Below are positions 1 through 10,610 of a DNA stretch of 64,000 nt, one piece after another. Numbering within the stretch: position 1 is the first letter of the stretch; each line of letters begins with the position of its first letter. The notes beneath the pieces are model-generated. The model saw only the letters and a list, made by a program, of their open reading frames with translations, was not told where the DNA came from and did not search any database. This stretch comes from Rhynochetos jubatus. Lineage: Eukaryota > Chordata > Aves > Eurypygiformes > Rhynochetidae. The stretch spans positions 37,033,722-37,097,721 of the forward strand of contig CM050654.1 of the NCBI GenBank assembly GCA_027574665.1, written 5' to 3'. The position numbers were made by a program, and so were the translations under genes.

Positions 1-1629
1 TGAAAAGTTTACATGCAAATATTTTGCATTGTGAGAAAGGGAAAGGGTGCAGAAAACTTGAAGTGTTGCAAATTGAGGAAGATGAGTGCTGCATGATGGT
101 GTGTGAGCGGAGGAGGTACTAGAAGACTTTCCCACTGAGTTCCGCAGGAGTTTCTCTGAGAATGAAGGGCATGTAGGGCCAGCTGTGGCAAGGTTCTGGA
201 AGATTTGTTCTTTCAAGTACTTGCATCTGCCCTAGGTATTTTTCATTTTTAAATCTTAGCTACTGATGTAGTTGACCTTGTAATCTCTGCCCCTTTTTGC
301 TTTAGTTTATACTTTCACGTAAGCTGATTGACTTGACCAAGGTTTTGTTATAGTGTATTAAAACGTTTTATATGGTATCTAGGACATGAAGAAACAAGTG
401 AATTATGGCTGAAATTAAGCCCTGAGGCAGTGAGGCATGCCTTTTCATTCACAGTTTCTGCAGGGACTTGACCTGTGTAAGTGTTTTGGATGGATAGTTA
501 CTTAATCAGCAGAGAGCTGCTTCTGCTTTTATGCACTTGATATCTCCCACAGTGAGGAGTTATTCTTCTTCATGACAGACAGGAACATCTAAAATAGGTT
601 GGCTATAGGCAGAATCCATGAAAAGGCAAGGAACTGATCAGCTCACTGAAGGATTGTAAGAGATGATTGTCACTTAGTCTTGGAGGCTGTGATGAAGCCG
701 CTTGTGTGAACAGATACCTCAGATGACTATGGTGCTGTAGTACCAAGGAGTTTCACAAGCATGGCGTTTGTCTTCCCTGCACTTCTCCAATCTGGAAACT
801 TTCACAGGTAGAATTGGAATGTTGGATGCATTTTATTGGGATTTCTGAACTTAAAAAAAAAAAAAAACCAAAACCAAAAACCCAGACATGTTCCAGCCTC
901 AGTAATGTGCCATGCTGTGAACTTTCACTGTCATGTTAGCAGTAAATCTCCAGTTCAGCCCTACTCCTAAATACTGTATGTGGTTCAGTGGATGGGAAAC
1001 CAGAACACGCGCATCTTGTGCTGATAACTTGTGATTTTTTTTGTACCCTGTTCAAAAGTCTGGTCTTTGCTTCTACATCCTTACCATAACTTCCTACTCT
1101 GTTAGTTGCTTATAGGGGATACTATTAGAGGATGCGGTCAAACATGCAATACCACAGATTTGTTAGGCCTTTACTACATGATGTCAGTTAGACGTGCTTG
1201 GTTTACTTTTTGGATTCTGAGAACAAAACACGGGCTGTGTTGACTCAAGTCAAAAATAGCTCACTCTTTGTCTACTGCTCTGACTTCCAATATTTCAAGT
1301 CCATTATTGTAGGGTTGAAAACTCAGCATCACTTTCAAATATTCCTGAAACTATTTTGATTTTTATGTACAGCCTGTGCAATAGAGTCCAGAATTAGACA
1401 TGTCTAGGAAGAACGGTGCAATTTTTATTGAGTAAGCTTTTTCAGCTGATTTGTACCCGACTCCAAGAGCTACTGATTTGCTTAATATGGTTGTGTGTTA
1501 ACTTAAATGTGGAAGGAATTTGGATGATGGATGGCAAATGAAAACTTGTAGCGTGCATGCAGATGATATGTTCACTTAAAAGTTGTAGCTAAATTCCAGG
1601 GCTGTTAATGGATTGTTCTTCTTTACCAG
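1..1629 (+). other. SPOPL: SPOPL intron (partial; left edge of window)
   Basis: This is intronic sequence upstream of the first SPOPL exon in the window. The residues that precede this exon in the family (the MATH domain and first half of BTB, ending around E-E-S-K-K) were looked for on the + strand and are not here, so the earlier exons lie to the left of the window. The intron ends in a pyrimidine tract and a CAG acceptor at 1627-1629. An A-tract followed by C-punctuated A-runs lies at 853-884. No other feature was seen. Confidence 0.8.
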
Positions 1630-1752
1630 AATCGTGTAGAAATAAATGATGTAGACCCTGAAGTTTTTAAAGAAATGATGAGATTCATTTACACAGGAAA
1701 AGCACCAAACCTTGAAAAAATGGCTGACAATTTGTTGGCAGCTGCAGACAAA
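1630..1752 (+). CDS. SPOPL: SPOPL coding exon: C-terminal half of BTB domain
   Basis: The exon is 123 nt, 41 codons, phase 0 at both ends, bounded by CAG before 1630 and GTAAGT after 1752. It reads [20 protein letters not shown] and on to LLAAADK. This matches the BTB segment of SPOP and SPOPL (remembered human [25 protein letters not shown]). MMRF and the ADNLL stretch fit SPOPL better than SPOP (MMCF, ADDLL). SPOP-family proteins are substrate adaptors of CUL3 ubiquitin ligases: MATH binds substrate, and BTB plus 3-box dimerise and bind CUL3. This exon supplies the last BTB strand and helices at the CUL3 face. SPOPL-containing ligases are known to act on endosomal EPS15 and to temper SPOP activity by mixed oligomers. 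The paralogue call rests mainly on the 54-nt insertion exon at 4223-4276. Confidence 0.95.
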
Positions 1753-4003
1753 GTAAGTAATTGACTCCTGAGTATTCAAACCTGATTTTTGCTTGTGGAA
1801 TGTTCATGTAAAAAAAAAAACCAAACCCAAACCAAAAACCTACTGTCTGTCTTCAGATTGATATGTATTTTGACTTTTTTAAACTATGAGAAACGGATCT
1901 CATCAGAAATGGAGAAAGATGGGAAAGAATAGACTCCCTTTAGCAGTAGAAGGCTGATAATATCTATCTTGATCAGAAATGTTTCAGATATTAATTATAT
2001 TTACTGTCCAAATTGTTTTTAGAAATTGGAGACCATAAATATGATTTTGGATAATTGGTCTTTAAAAAAATGTACCATAGATCTTTGTATTCTTGAAGAG
2101 GATTTATGCAAGTGTTTGAATTAACTGTGCTTCTTAAAGTACTGCTACTTCAGAAGATCCATCTTTGTCTTCCCTACAAGCTTAATAATTCTAATCTTTC
2201 ATCTCTTCCGTATTGGGATCTTTTCTTCTCTTTAAATTGTCGCTCTGTGAAATACTTTTTCTACTATGATTTTTGAGATGAGCGGATTTATAGCAGCGTA
2301 GTAATTAAAGTGAGATTATTCCCTTTCATATCATAATTTACAATTTTCTAACTTGTAAAAAACTTGACCCAATACCTTATTTTCACTGCTTTGCAGCTTG
2401 AGTTGAAATTCTAGCTAGCTGTCAGAGGACACACAGTTTTCTTTCTCTGAGGAGTGATAAGCAGTTTAGAATCCAGGAAATGCACAATTCACTGTGCGTA
2501 ATCTGAAACTTTTTCGCTGTCAGCTGAGAGTATGGCGATTTCTTAAACTACCTTTGCAATTTCTGAATTGGTTGCGCAATCACATCTCTAAATTATTAGT
2601 GGCAAAAACTACCGGTTCTCGTAATCAATCCTAGTACAAGTAAGATAAGTCATACCAGTAGCTGAGTTTCAAGAAACAATTACAATTTTTTTTTCTGGCA
2701 ACTTAATGTGCTTTATTTTTATTATTTTTGCCTCCTGACCTGGCACTGCCATGGCTTTGGTGTCTTAACTACTCCTGCGCTGCCAGCGTCTCATCTTCCA
2801 AAACTGGTGATGTTTTGCCAAGTTTGAGTACACCCAAGTGGGATAGTGAAATGCTGTTATTTTATGAATGCTGGCCTTTTTGTAGGGTACAACTGATAAA
2901 TATAGAGAATATTGTAAGATGCAGCAGTATGATTGTCTGAAATAGCAGGAAATAAAAATGGTGAGCTAGGAGGTCCCTATAGCTTTTTGTAACAGTTAAA
3001 ACTGCTGGAAAATGTCTGTTCCTTTTGAATGTGAAATAATCTAAAAATGTGTTCTGCGTGTTACCAAAAGCATTACACTGCTGTATTACCTGGTAGGTAC
3101 AGATTTGTTAATTGATATTTTTTTTTCCTCTACATAGAGGCCATCCGAAGGAGTAGTATAGTGATAAACTGGAAGTAGAAAATGCACAGGTCTAGAAAGA
3201 GAAAGTTAAGCTAATAATTTCACTTTTCAGTGGCATTTGATTGTTACGTAGAACAGTTGCTGTTAAAAATGTAGGAGTGGCAACTTGAATATATGCCACT
3301 TATATGTCTAAAATTATTTTCAGACTTGAAAACTCCATCTGAAGGGTGCTAAACTAAATGGGAAGGGTAAGATCTCGATAGAAATGTGTATGGCTGAATG
3401 AAACCTGTTCAGACTGTGACATCCTTCAGAAAAGCAGCACAGTTTATTCAGGCAAAATACAATATGGGGATGTAATTATTTTACATCCATTCTCTGGTAG
3501 GCTCTGTCAAAGGTATGGAAGAAGTTAAGAAATTTAGAGATGGGGTTAGGGGTAAACTTGGAACAAGATAGTTGCAAACAAGCTAATGTGTTTTACTTGG
3601 ACAGTTTCATGAAACTTTCCATTATATAATTTCTTGCCCCTCACTTTGAGATGTAAACCTGTCTAATGATGGTTTTGATAAAGAGCCTGTGTCTCTTCCT
3701 TGTTTTTCCTCCTTTGCCTAACTGAAGGAAAACTAAAACTTCTAAATGAGTTATTTTTGTCATTTTAATAAAAGTTCTCCTAGTAAAGCACTTGATCAGT
3801 TTGTGTCAAGCCTAATGCATGTCTTACTATTTGAGGCCTCTCAATGCAGCATGCTGAACTTTTGTTTACCTTTTTGGAAGCGGTTTGATCTTAAGCTTGG
3901 GAGGCACCAAGCATTTTCATGACTGAAACTGTCTTAAACTGTAGAAATGATGGTAGAAAGAATGAGTTTGAAGAATGATTAGTGTAGTTTTTTCTTTCAT
4001 CAG
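1753..4003 (+). other. SPOPL: SPOPL intron
   Basis: A GT-AG intron of 2251 nt, from GTAAGT at 1753 to CAG at 4001-4003, phase 0. It is AT-rich and has a second A-tract with C-punctuated A-runs at 1810-1840, close to the donor. The small ORF at 2728-2940 shows no family resemblance. No repeat or RNA gene was recognised. Confidence 0.85.
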
Positions 4004-4146
4004 TATGCACTGGAACGGCTGAAGGTCATGTGTGAGGAAGCACTCTGTAGTAACCTCTCGGTAGAAAATGTTGCTGACATTCTTATCCTCGCAGATTTGC
4101 ACAGCGCTGAACAGTTAAAAGCACAAGCAATAGACTTTATTAACAG
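4004..4146 (+). CDS. SPOPL: SPOPL coding exon: 3-box and start of BACK
   Basis: The exon is 143 nt and begins in phase 0 with [20 protein letters not shown], then runs through [18 protein letters not shown] and the first two bases of an Arg codon. It covers the last BTB helix, the 3-box that completes the CUL3-binding surface, and the first helices of the BACK domain. Human SPOPL, as remembered, differs only at the D-T-L-V-L stretch, which is D-I-L-I-L here. The right boundary is set by the protein: ending at 4146 (AG) and resuming with G at 4223 restores the Arg codon and the known sequence N-R-C-S-V-L-R-Q-L. That makes the donor AG|GCAAGT, a GC donor. Reading on past it gives unrelated residues and a stop at 4235-4237. 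Confidence 0.95.
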
Positions 4147-4222
4147 GCAAGTAATATTTATGAGCCTAAATATATTTATGCTTTGCGTACCTTTTCAGTA
4201 TTCACACCGTTCTTTCTTACAG
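4147..4222 (+). other. SPOPL: 76-nt GC-AG intron of SPOPL
   Basis: This very short intron begins GCAAGT instead of GTAAGT and ends CTTACAG at 4216-4222 after a pyrimidine-rich stretch. The bases around the donor (AG|GCAAGT) match the consensus for the roughly one percent of vertebrate introns with GC donors, which often have a strong match elsewhere and are enriched near alternative exons. The boundaries follow from protein continuity and were not tested with transcripts. Confidence 0.85.
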
Positions 4223-4276
4223 GTGCAGTGTTCTTAGACAACTTGGGTGTAAAGATGGGAAAAACTGGAATAGCAA
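4223..4276 (+). CDS. SPOPL: SPOPL 18-codon exon encoding the SPOPL-specific BACK insertion
   Basis: This 54-nt exon completes Arg and reads [17 protein letters not shown] plus two bases of Asn, so it is phase 2 to phase 2 (symmetric). Its donor is GTAAGT at 4277-4282. It matches the human SPOPL segment that is absent from SPOP. In SPOPL this 18-residue insertion is known to weaken BACK-mediated higher-order oligomerisation, so SPOPL makes smaller and less active CUL3 assemblies than SPOP. It is the decisive evidence that the gene is SPOPL. Skipping it would join AG to C and give an in-frame N-S-Q-A-T-D junction, close in layout to N-Y-H-A-S-D in SPOP. Confidence 0.95.
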
Positions 4277-6375
4277 GTAAGTTCCCCTGCCTCACGATGT
4301 TCTGTGCAAACACTGCTAAACAGACTGCAGTTCTTAAGAACTGTTGCTTCATTTCCACGGTACTGAGGCCAGTCGCTGACTGACTACAATAGGATTCAGT
4401 CGGTGCTGCCCCAGTTATGATTGTGACTTCCCCTGTGGATGATAGGGAGAGTTAACTGCCCTCCCGTGTGAAGACCTAACAACAGCTAGTTTTCATTCCT
4501 CTCCTAGGGACATATCAGTGCTGTGAGGTGGTGGCAGTAGCCACCAGAAGAGAAAGGAAACCATTCTCTTGAGTAACCAGGTTTGTGTCTGGAGGAGTGG
4601 CAACCCCAGTGTGGTTTCAAGACTTGCTTAGGTCAGTCTGAGCCTGCAGTGTTGCCTGAGCCTGCAGCATTTCCAAAGAAAGGAGGGCAGTTGCTCTCTT
4701 TGCCTTTGGTGACATGTTTATGCACCTTCCCACATGCTGGCACTAGTGTTCTCGAGGCCACACAACTAGTCAGTCAGGTCCCTCTGATCTGGCTGACTCT
4801 GTCAGTGTTCATGCCTACACTGGAAGTAGATTGAGATTATGTGGTTCCCACTGTAGGACTGCTTGCAGCATATACTTAAAACAGCTCAAGTGAGTCACGG
4901 GATGGAAGACGGCCAGCTTCAGAATAGCCAGTGGTGGGTGAAATGGTAAAAGGACAGTGGAGCACTTATTTCTTAACCATCAATCTCCAGCGAAATTAAA
5001 GCTGTGTTGTACCAGTTACTTAAAAAATACTGTTTCTCCTTTAAAAAAAAGTCTTCACTGGTCTAATGTTTGAGCATGATGGGGAAAGAAACAGGGTAGT
5101 AGAAGAGAAATAGTGAAATGCCAGTAGAAAAACTAATAGATTGAAGTCAGAATACATAACAGTGTAAGCTAGTTGGTGTGTTTCGTCTCAAGTGATTTGA
5201 AACTTACTGAGCTGACTTCTGTCTTGGAAAATCACTAGTAAAGGTGCTGGCCATCTTTGCTTCCTCTGAAGCATCTGCAGTAAATCAGGGAAATAATGTG
5301 AGGGGGCCTGGCTTAATTTACTGACTCTGAGCACCAGGGAGTCTGAACTTTGGTTTTGTTTCTCAAGGCACTTACCTTTACTGACTTGCAGCAGAAAGAT
5401 TAAAGGCTTGCATTAGAAATCTGCAAAAGGTTTTTGGGAGAGAGTGTAGTGTAGAGCTCAGCTGCTAACTTGATGCTTGACAGTGTTCTGAAACAGTGTG
5501 ATGGTGCTCATGTGAGAAGCTGCTGAAAATGCAGGGCAGTGAAAACTTGGAATTGATGGTATTGGTTCCAAATCACAAATTTATCCAGTGTCAATGTGGC
5601 ATGCATCCCAACCAGTGTAGCATTCTACGTGTGCAGAGGGAGTTTTATGCTTTTGTTTGATGTTATTTCACAAAAAAGTAAAAATATACATTGATTAAAT
5701 ACATTAGTTTTAATCTCTTGGATGTCAGTATGATACTTCATGAAATCTGTTGTTGTTTCTATGTTAAAAATGTGTAGTGGCCTCTGAAAGCCATTCTGAA
5801 TGTAGTCCATGATCTTGTACTGGAGAAAGGGGAGCATATTTTCAAATATTCACTCTGGTACTCAGTGAGCTCCCAGTGAAGAGTTCTGTAGTCAGCCAGC
5901 TACCCTGTCTTCATGGCTTTTTCTAGTATATGGACTACATAATTTTTTCTGCATTTTCAGCAGATTCATCATGCCATCCTTCTCTTCCCCCAAACTGAGC
6001 ATGACCTTCTGTGCAATGAGACCATCATGTCTTTCCTTGCTTTTTTTTCTCTACACTAGACCTCCTTTTCCTCTGGTTTTCCTCTTGCCCAGGGTGGTTC
6101 TAACACAGTGCCCAGTATTGGATGCAGTTCTGTAGCTGGGGCCTTTCTGATACTGAGTAGAGCAGAATAAGTACCCTGTGTCCTACATGTGATATTGGTA
6201 CATCCCAATTGCAATTTACTGCTACTTTCAAGTGGCATCTTTACTGGCATTCATGAGGTCTGTTGTCTCATAATGCTCAGCTGCTCTTCTGCAGTAGTTC
6301 TGCCTTGCCTGCTCTTTGCCACTGTGCATTTGATTTGTAAAATTGTGTGACTCTTCTTAATACTTCTGTTTACAG
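4277..6375 (+). other. SPOPL: SPOPL last intron
   Basis: A GT-AG intron of 2099 nt, phase 2, from GTAAGT at 4277 to TACAG at 6371-6375. An old antisense CR1-like LINE fragment occupies most of the final 300 nt before the acceptor. The rest is AT-rich with short chance ORFs. Confidence 0.85.
6085..6350 (-). mobile_element. Ancient CR1/L3-like LINE 3' fragment, antisense
   Basis: The + strand contains phrases typical of the reverse complement of old amniote CR1-type LINE ends: a GATGCAGTTCTGTAGCTGGG-like start, GAGTAGAGCAGAATAA, CTGTGTCCTACATGTGATAT, and TGTGCATTTGATTTG near the end. The order of these blocks agrees with the element. Divergence from the remembered consensus is substantial, so the limits are approximate and it predates the avian CR1 tails elsewhere in the window. 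It ends about 25 nt before the acceptor of the terminal SPOPL exon. The call rests on pattern memory, not alignment. Confidence 0.55.
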
Positions 6376-6520
6376 CCAAGCAACAGACATAATGGAAACA
6401 GCAGGCTGGAAGTCCATGATCCACTCCCACCCTCACTTAGTAGCAGAGGCCTTTCGCGCACTAGCATCTGCACAGTGTCCACAGTTTGGCATTCCACGCA
6501 AACGGCTAAAACAGTCATGA
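6376..6520 (+). CDS. SPOPL: SPOPL terminal coding exon: end of BACK and nuclear localisation tail
   Basis: This exon starts with the last base of an Asn codon, continues [20 protein letters not shown], and ends [10 protein letters not shown] followed by TGA at 6518-6520. It carries the last BACK helices and the basic PRKRLKQS tail, which in SPOP serves as nuclear localisation signal. The residue equivalent to SPOP Tyr353, important for BACK dimerisation, is Phe here (A-E-A-F-R-A-L), as in human SPOPL. Relative to remembered human SPOPL there are only small changes (E-T-A-G for E-T-S-G, M-I-H-S for M-I-Q-S). The four exons together give 154 residues of an expected protein of about 392. Confidence 0.96.
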
Positions 6521-9500
6521 AATCTTCCGTGAACTTTAGAGAAATTGAATTGACTCTACTCCTCCATGTCCAGAGGTGTTTTCACAAACCATAACAAGAG
6601 TTTTTGTTATCCTTGTCCACAGAACAGAAGCTGAAAAAGCCTATTGTTTGCTTTTCAGATGGATAATTTATGGTTTAATCCTCAGCTTTAAATTAGACTG
6701 ATTTACTCTAATTCACTGAAAGGCCTTAAATTATCTTCAATGACTCTCTAGTCCATATAGTCTAATGTATCTTGATTTTTTTATTATTATTTTTTAATGT
6801 GCCTTGTCTTTTTTGACTAGGCTCTGCAGGATTGCACTAGCTCCATAATGCAGTAAAGTTGATATCTGAAGATTAATTTTTGAAAGGGATCTTCCATTAT
6901 ATTCAGAAGAAGAAGAAAAAAAAAGTGATTATAGTTTGCTCCTGTGCTAACTGGAAGGTTTTAACTAGCCTCTCCTTGAAAGCACTTGAACCAGAGGCAC
7001 AGAACGTACCCTAGACAAGTGCTAAATATAGAGAGAGCCTGTTTACCTTCAGCGAATGCCTACAGGCTATTTATGGCAATATACTGCTTTGAACATAATT
7101 TATTTTTCATTGTGGGGGCAAATATGCAATGGTTTGGCCCAAAAATGTATTTTCATTAGTTTGTAATGCTTATTGTGTGTGTCAAAGCTGTCCAAACGGT
7201 GAAAAGAAACACAGAATAAACCTCTTGCTTGTGTTTCCTTACGGTCCATCATTAGTTTACATTTAATGCAGAACTGAACAAGAGGTAAAGAGTTCAGTGT
7301 GAAAAGAGAATAATACTGCGTATGGAAAAAAAAAATATATCCCACGCGTATGGTTACATAGAAAAGTAAAGGATGCATAGAATGACCAAATGTAAATTGA
7401 AGAAATGGGCCAAATGGATTCTGAATATGCACTTTTAATGTGTAACTTTTGTATGTTGTGTGGTACATATATATTTTGCTTTTGATGAATTAATGAGGTA
7501 CAGGTAATTGTGGCTTAACTTTTTAGATACATTTTAAGATGCCCACAGCCACATGGGATTTAGTTTTGTTAGAAAAGAAAGGCATGTCTTTTTAAGACTC
7601 GATTGAAGGTGGCTATTGCAAGCTTTCGTATTTAAGTAACAGAATATTTTCGCTTATTTGAAAAAGGCATGGGAACGGTAAAATATTGAAGGGATTTTTC
7701 CCATCTTGACGTATGTGCACAGCTTCTATTAACACCTAAGGAGGTTATGTACACACCAAGAGGAATACTTCCCTGAAATGTCAGATGGTATCTGCAAGCA
7801 GAGACTTGCTCAGTCTTGCATTTCAGTTATTGTACTAGCATTGTGGATGGTATTGAAATTCTGCATAATGTGAAAAGGATGAAACATTTGTAAACTGCTT
7901 GTCATGGGCCAGTTCTTTATTCTATGAACCTTAGCTTTAATATCAACATCCTCAATGTTCGATAGCTTTGTTTACAATTGGGAGGAAAAGTCTGCAGTAG
8001 TGCACACTCAATGTTTCCTGAGTTACGGCGTTGAGTTTACTGTAATAGTGATAATATGCTATATTTCTTTTTTGGGAAGACTTGGGTTTAGCAGTGGGGA
8101 ATGGGAGGAGATCTTGCCTAATTTATAAACACATTTGCATACGGGGTTTAGTTTGCCTATGAAAAAATAAAAGTTATGCAGGGAGGAGAGAGGAAGAGTT
8201 TCAGATTGTTTACTATCTTAAAATCTGTCACCATCCTCATTTCATTAAGATTCATCTGAATTGCTCCAAATGGAATTTTTAGAGGAAAGAGTATATAGTT
8301 TTATACTTCAGCATCCAGTTAAACCATTAGCGAAGGTAAATTGGAAAAAAATGCCCAGCCTGGTTTTCAAGAATGAAATAACCTCTAAACATGCATTTTC
8401 TTCTTATCTTCTAACTAATCCTTTGATGGATAAAGTGTAAAATCAGAAACTTTAATAGTATGTAAGGCATCAAATTATATATTTACAGAGATTTATCCTT
8501 TTATCAATTTTTAAATATTTATCTAAAATAAGGTCTCATAAGCATTCTTCACAATAAGATGTAAATTGTTCCCTCCGAAATAGTGACGCCCTTGCTGCAC
8601 TGTGTAACGCGTTAGGACTAGATATACCCTCGTACTCATCACTGGTAAAACGTGCAGCTCGAACATACAGAGTGACTTGAATATTTAATGCTGTAATGAT
8701 TGTCCAGTTCAGCTTGTTCTAACGTAACGACATACAGTAATCAAACGGAAAGCTGGAGGACTTTTATGAGAACTTTTTTCTTAGAAGCTGAATAGCACAC
8801 TTTGTACCAAAAAACGTCAGACACTGTGCTGTAATGTTACCTGCATCGTGGCGTGTCCACTTTTCCAGTCAGGCAGCGTATACCGTACATTACACTAACA
8901 GAAAAACCCACAGTAATTATCTGTTTAGATTTGGGTTTATTTATTATATATGTTTTCCAGTTCTGTCAGCTCTTAAGGAAAAGGTAAAACAGTAGCTGTA
9001 TTGTTAAGTGAGTGCACTAATTATTCACCTCTTCTTTAATTAACTACATGCAGTGTTCTCACTGGAGTGGGATAGCTGGGAATGACAACCTTCTCCTTCA
9101 GACTCAGTAGCTTGTTTTTCTTCCCCACATCTCAAGAGCTTGCCCTTCAAAGCTTCAGCTGTCCGTTCTAAGTGCAGCAGCTATAAAACTATCGAATTCA
9201 AAGGACAGGTTTTTTTCAGGCTGAAATCTTGGGTTTTTTTTTTTCTTAGTTTTGTATACAGATTAGGAACATGATGTATGAAGGTGCCATGTTTTGGCTT
9301 GCCAACACTACTCCCTCAGATATGTGAACCACCTCTTCCATACTTTTCTGGGGAGAACCCTGCATGTGTCCTGTGTGTGCGTGTGTGTGTATGACTGTGC
9401 GGTGTTTTTTGTCAAGAATGACTTTCTAAAAATAAGGACTCCATTTGCTGTTAAAATGCTGTTATGTATTATATATATTTTTTTTCCATCTGAACGTCTC

Positions 9501-10610
9501 CTAAGGAGATGCTTTGGGTGGAAGATGCTTCAATAAATAATCCTTATTTCTTAGTCCATTTACTGCATGCAGAAGTATGAACACATTGTGCCTTTTTTAG
9601 GAAACTGTTGTAATGAAGGGAAGACTTAACAGGATACAAGATCTTTTTAAAAGGTGAAGGAGGATGCTATTTGATACACAATTGAGATGGAAGTTACAAA
9701 TTACCCCTTTGAGCTCTGTTGCATGTTGATTCTTGCTTCCTAAATTCAGTTTCACTGAGGTAGAAACAACACAAAGTGGAATAAGCGTTAGATACAACTT
9801 GAGTAATGGTATATTTTTGTGAAAATGTGAAAATACGAAAATATTTGCTGTTACGAGGTAAATGTATGTCAAAATGTGATAATCATGGACACAGTTAATC
9901 TTACAAATTACTCTAGTTCTGATGTTTTTCTAAACATGGAGTATCAAGTATAAAACTCAGCTTTGCACAGATGGTCAGTAGAAGACCGACATGGCGACTA
10001 TGTTCCCTTTAAATCCTCATGGAAAGGTTTCTCCCTTGGGAGAATAAACTGATGTGCAGTATTTGAAACTGTGTTTCATAAAAGACAGTGAATTGCAAAT
10101 GTGAGGTATTGCTACCTGAAATATTGTTGAATTTTACAGTTGCTTAAAATTCCTGAGCTTAATTGATTTATTTTTTTGTAATTGACAGATGGAATGTTAA
10201 CTGTCCTCGTTGTCTGGTGTAGCATATTTAGTGCAGAGCTTAGCTCCTTAGCTGGCAAGACACTGACTTAGTCTCATAACTTGGCTTCTGCCTACAGTAA
10301 ATGGACCACGTTCGTAAAGGGAATTCACGATTTCAAGTGTTTTGCAAGGAACTTCACTGTATTTGTAACCTGGTTTTTGAAGGCTTAAGATCAATGGGTC
10401 CTATTTTAGAAATTAAACCAGTGAAATGACTTAGACCTGTTTTGGGGTGGAAATGATTAAGAGAATTCAGATATGTAAACAATTGTATCAAACCATCCAG
10501 CCTTTTTTTATCAGCTGATGTTAATGGTGAAATACTTTTTGTACCTTGTTGCTGAAAATATTTTTGCGTTTCAGCACATCAAGTTACAATAAAGTTGTTA
10601 CTTATACAGA
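6521..10610 (+). other. SPOPL: Probable long 3' UTR of SPOPL
   Basis: After the TGA the sequence is AT-rich, free of recognisable repeats and without a convincing exon for about 4.1 kb, as expected for a long 3' UTR. AATAAA hexamers occur at 7215-7220, 8166-8171, 9532-9537, 10043-10048 and 10588-10593; the last has the best downstream GU-rich context. ATTTA-type AU-rich elements occur, for example near 8515-8525. The 122-codon antisense ORF at 7100-7468 has no family resemblance. The 3' limit is inferred, and shorter forms using upstream signals are likely. Confidence 0.6.
10588..10593 (+). terminator. SPOPL: Likely distal SPOPL poly(A) signal
   Basis: An AATAAA hexamer is followed about 18 nt later by a strong GU-rich stretch (ATGTGTCTGTCTGGCTTGTA, 10610-10629, then more T/G). 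This is the best poly(A) context on the + strand downstream of the SPOPL stop. Another AATAAA at 11869-11874, also followed by a GT-rich tract, is an alternative further end. Confidence 0.5.
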
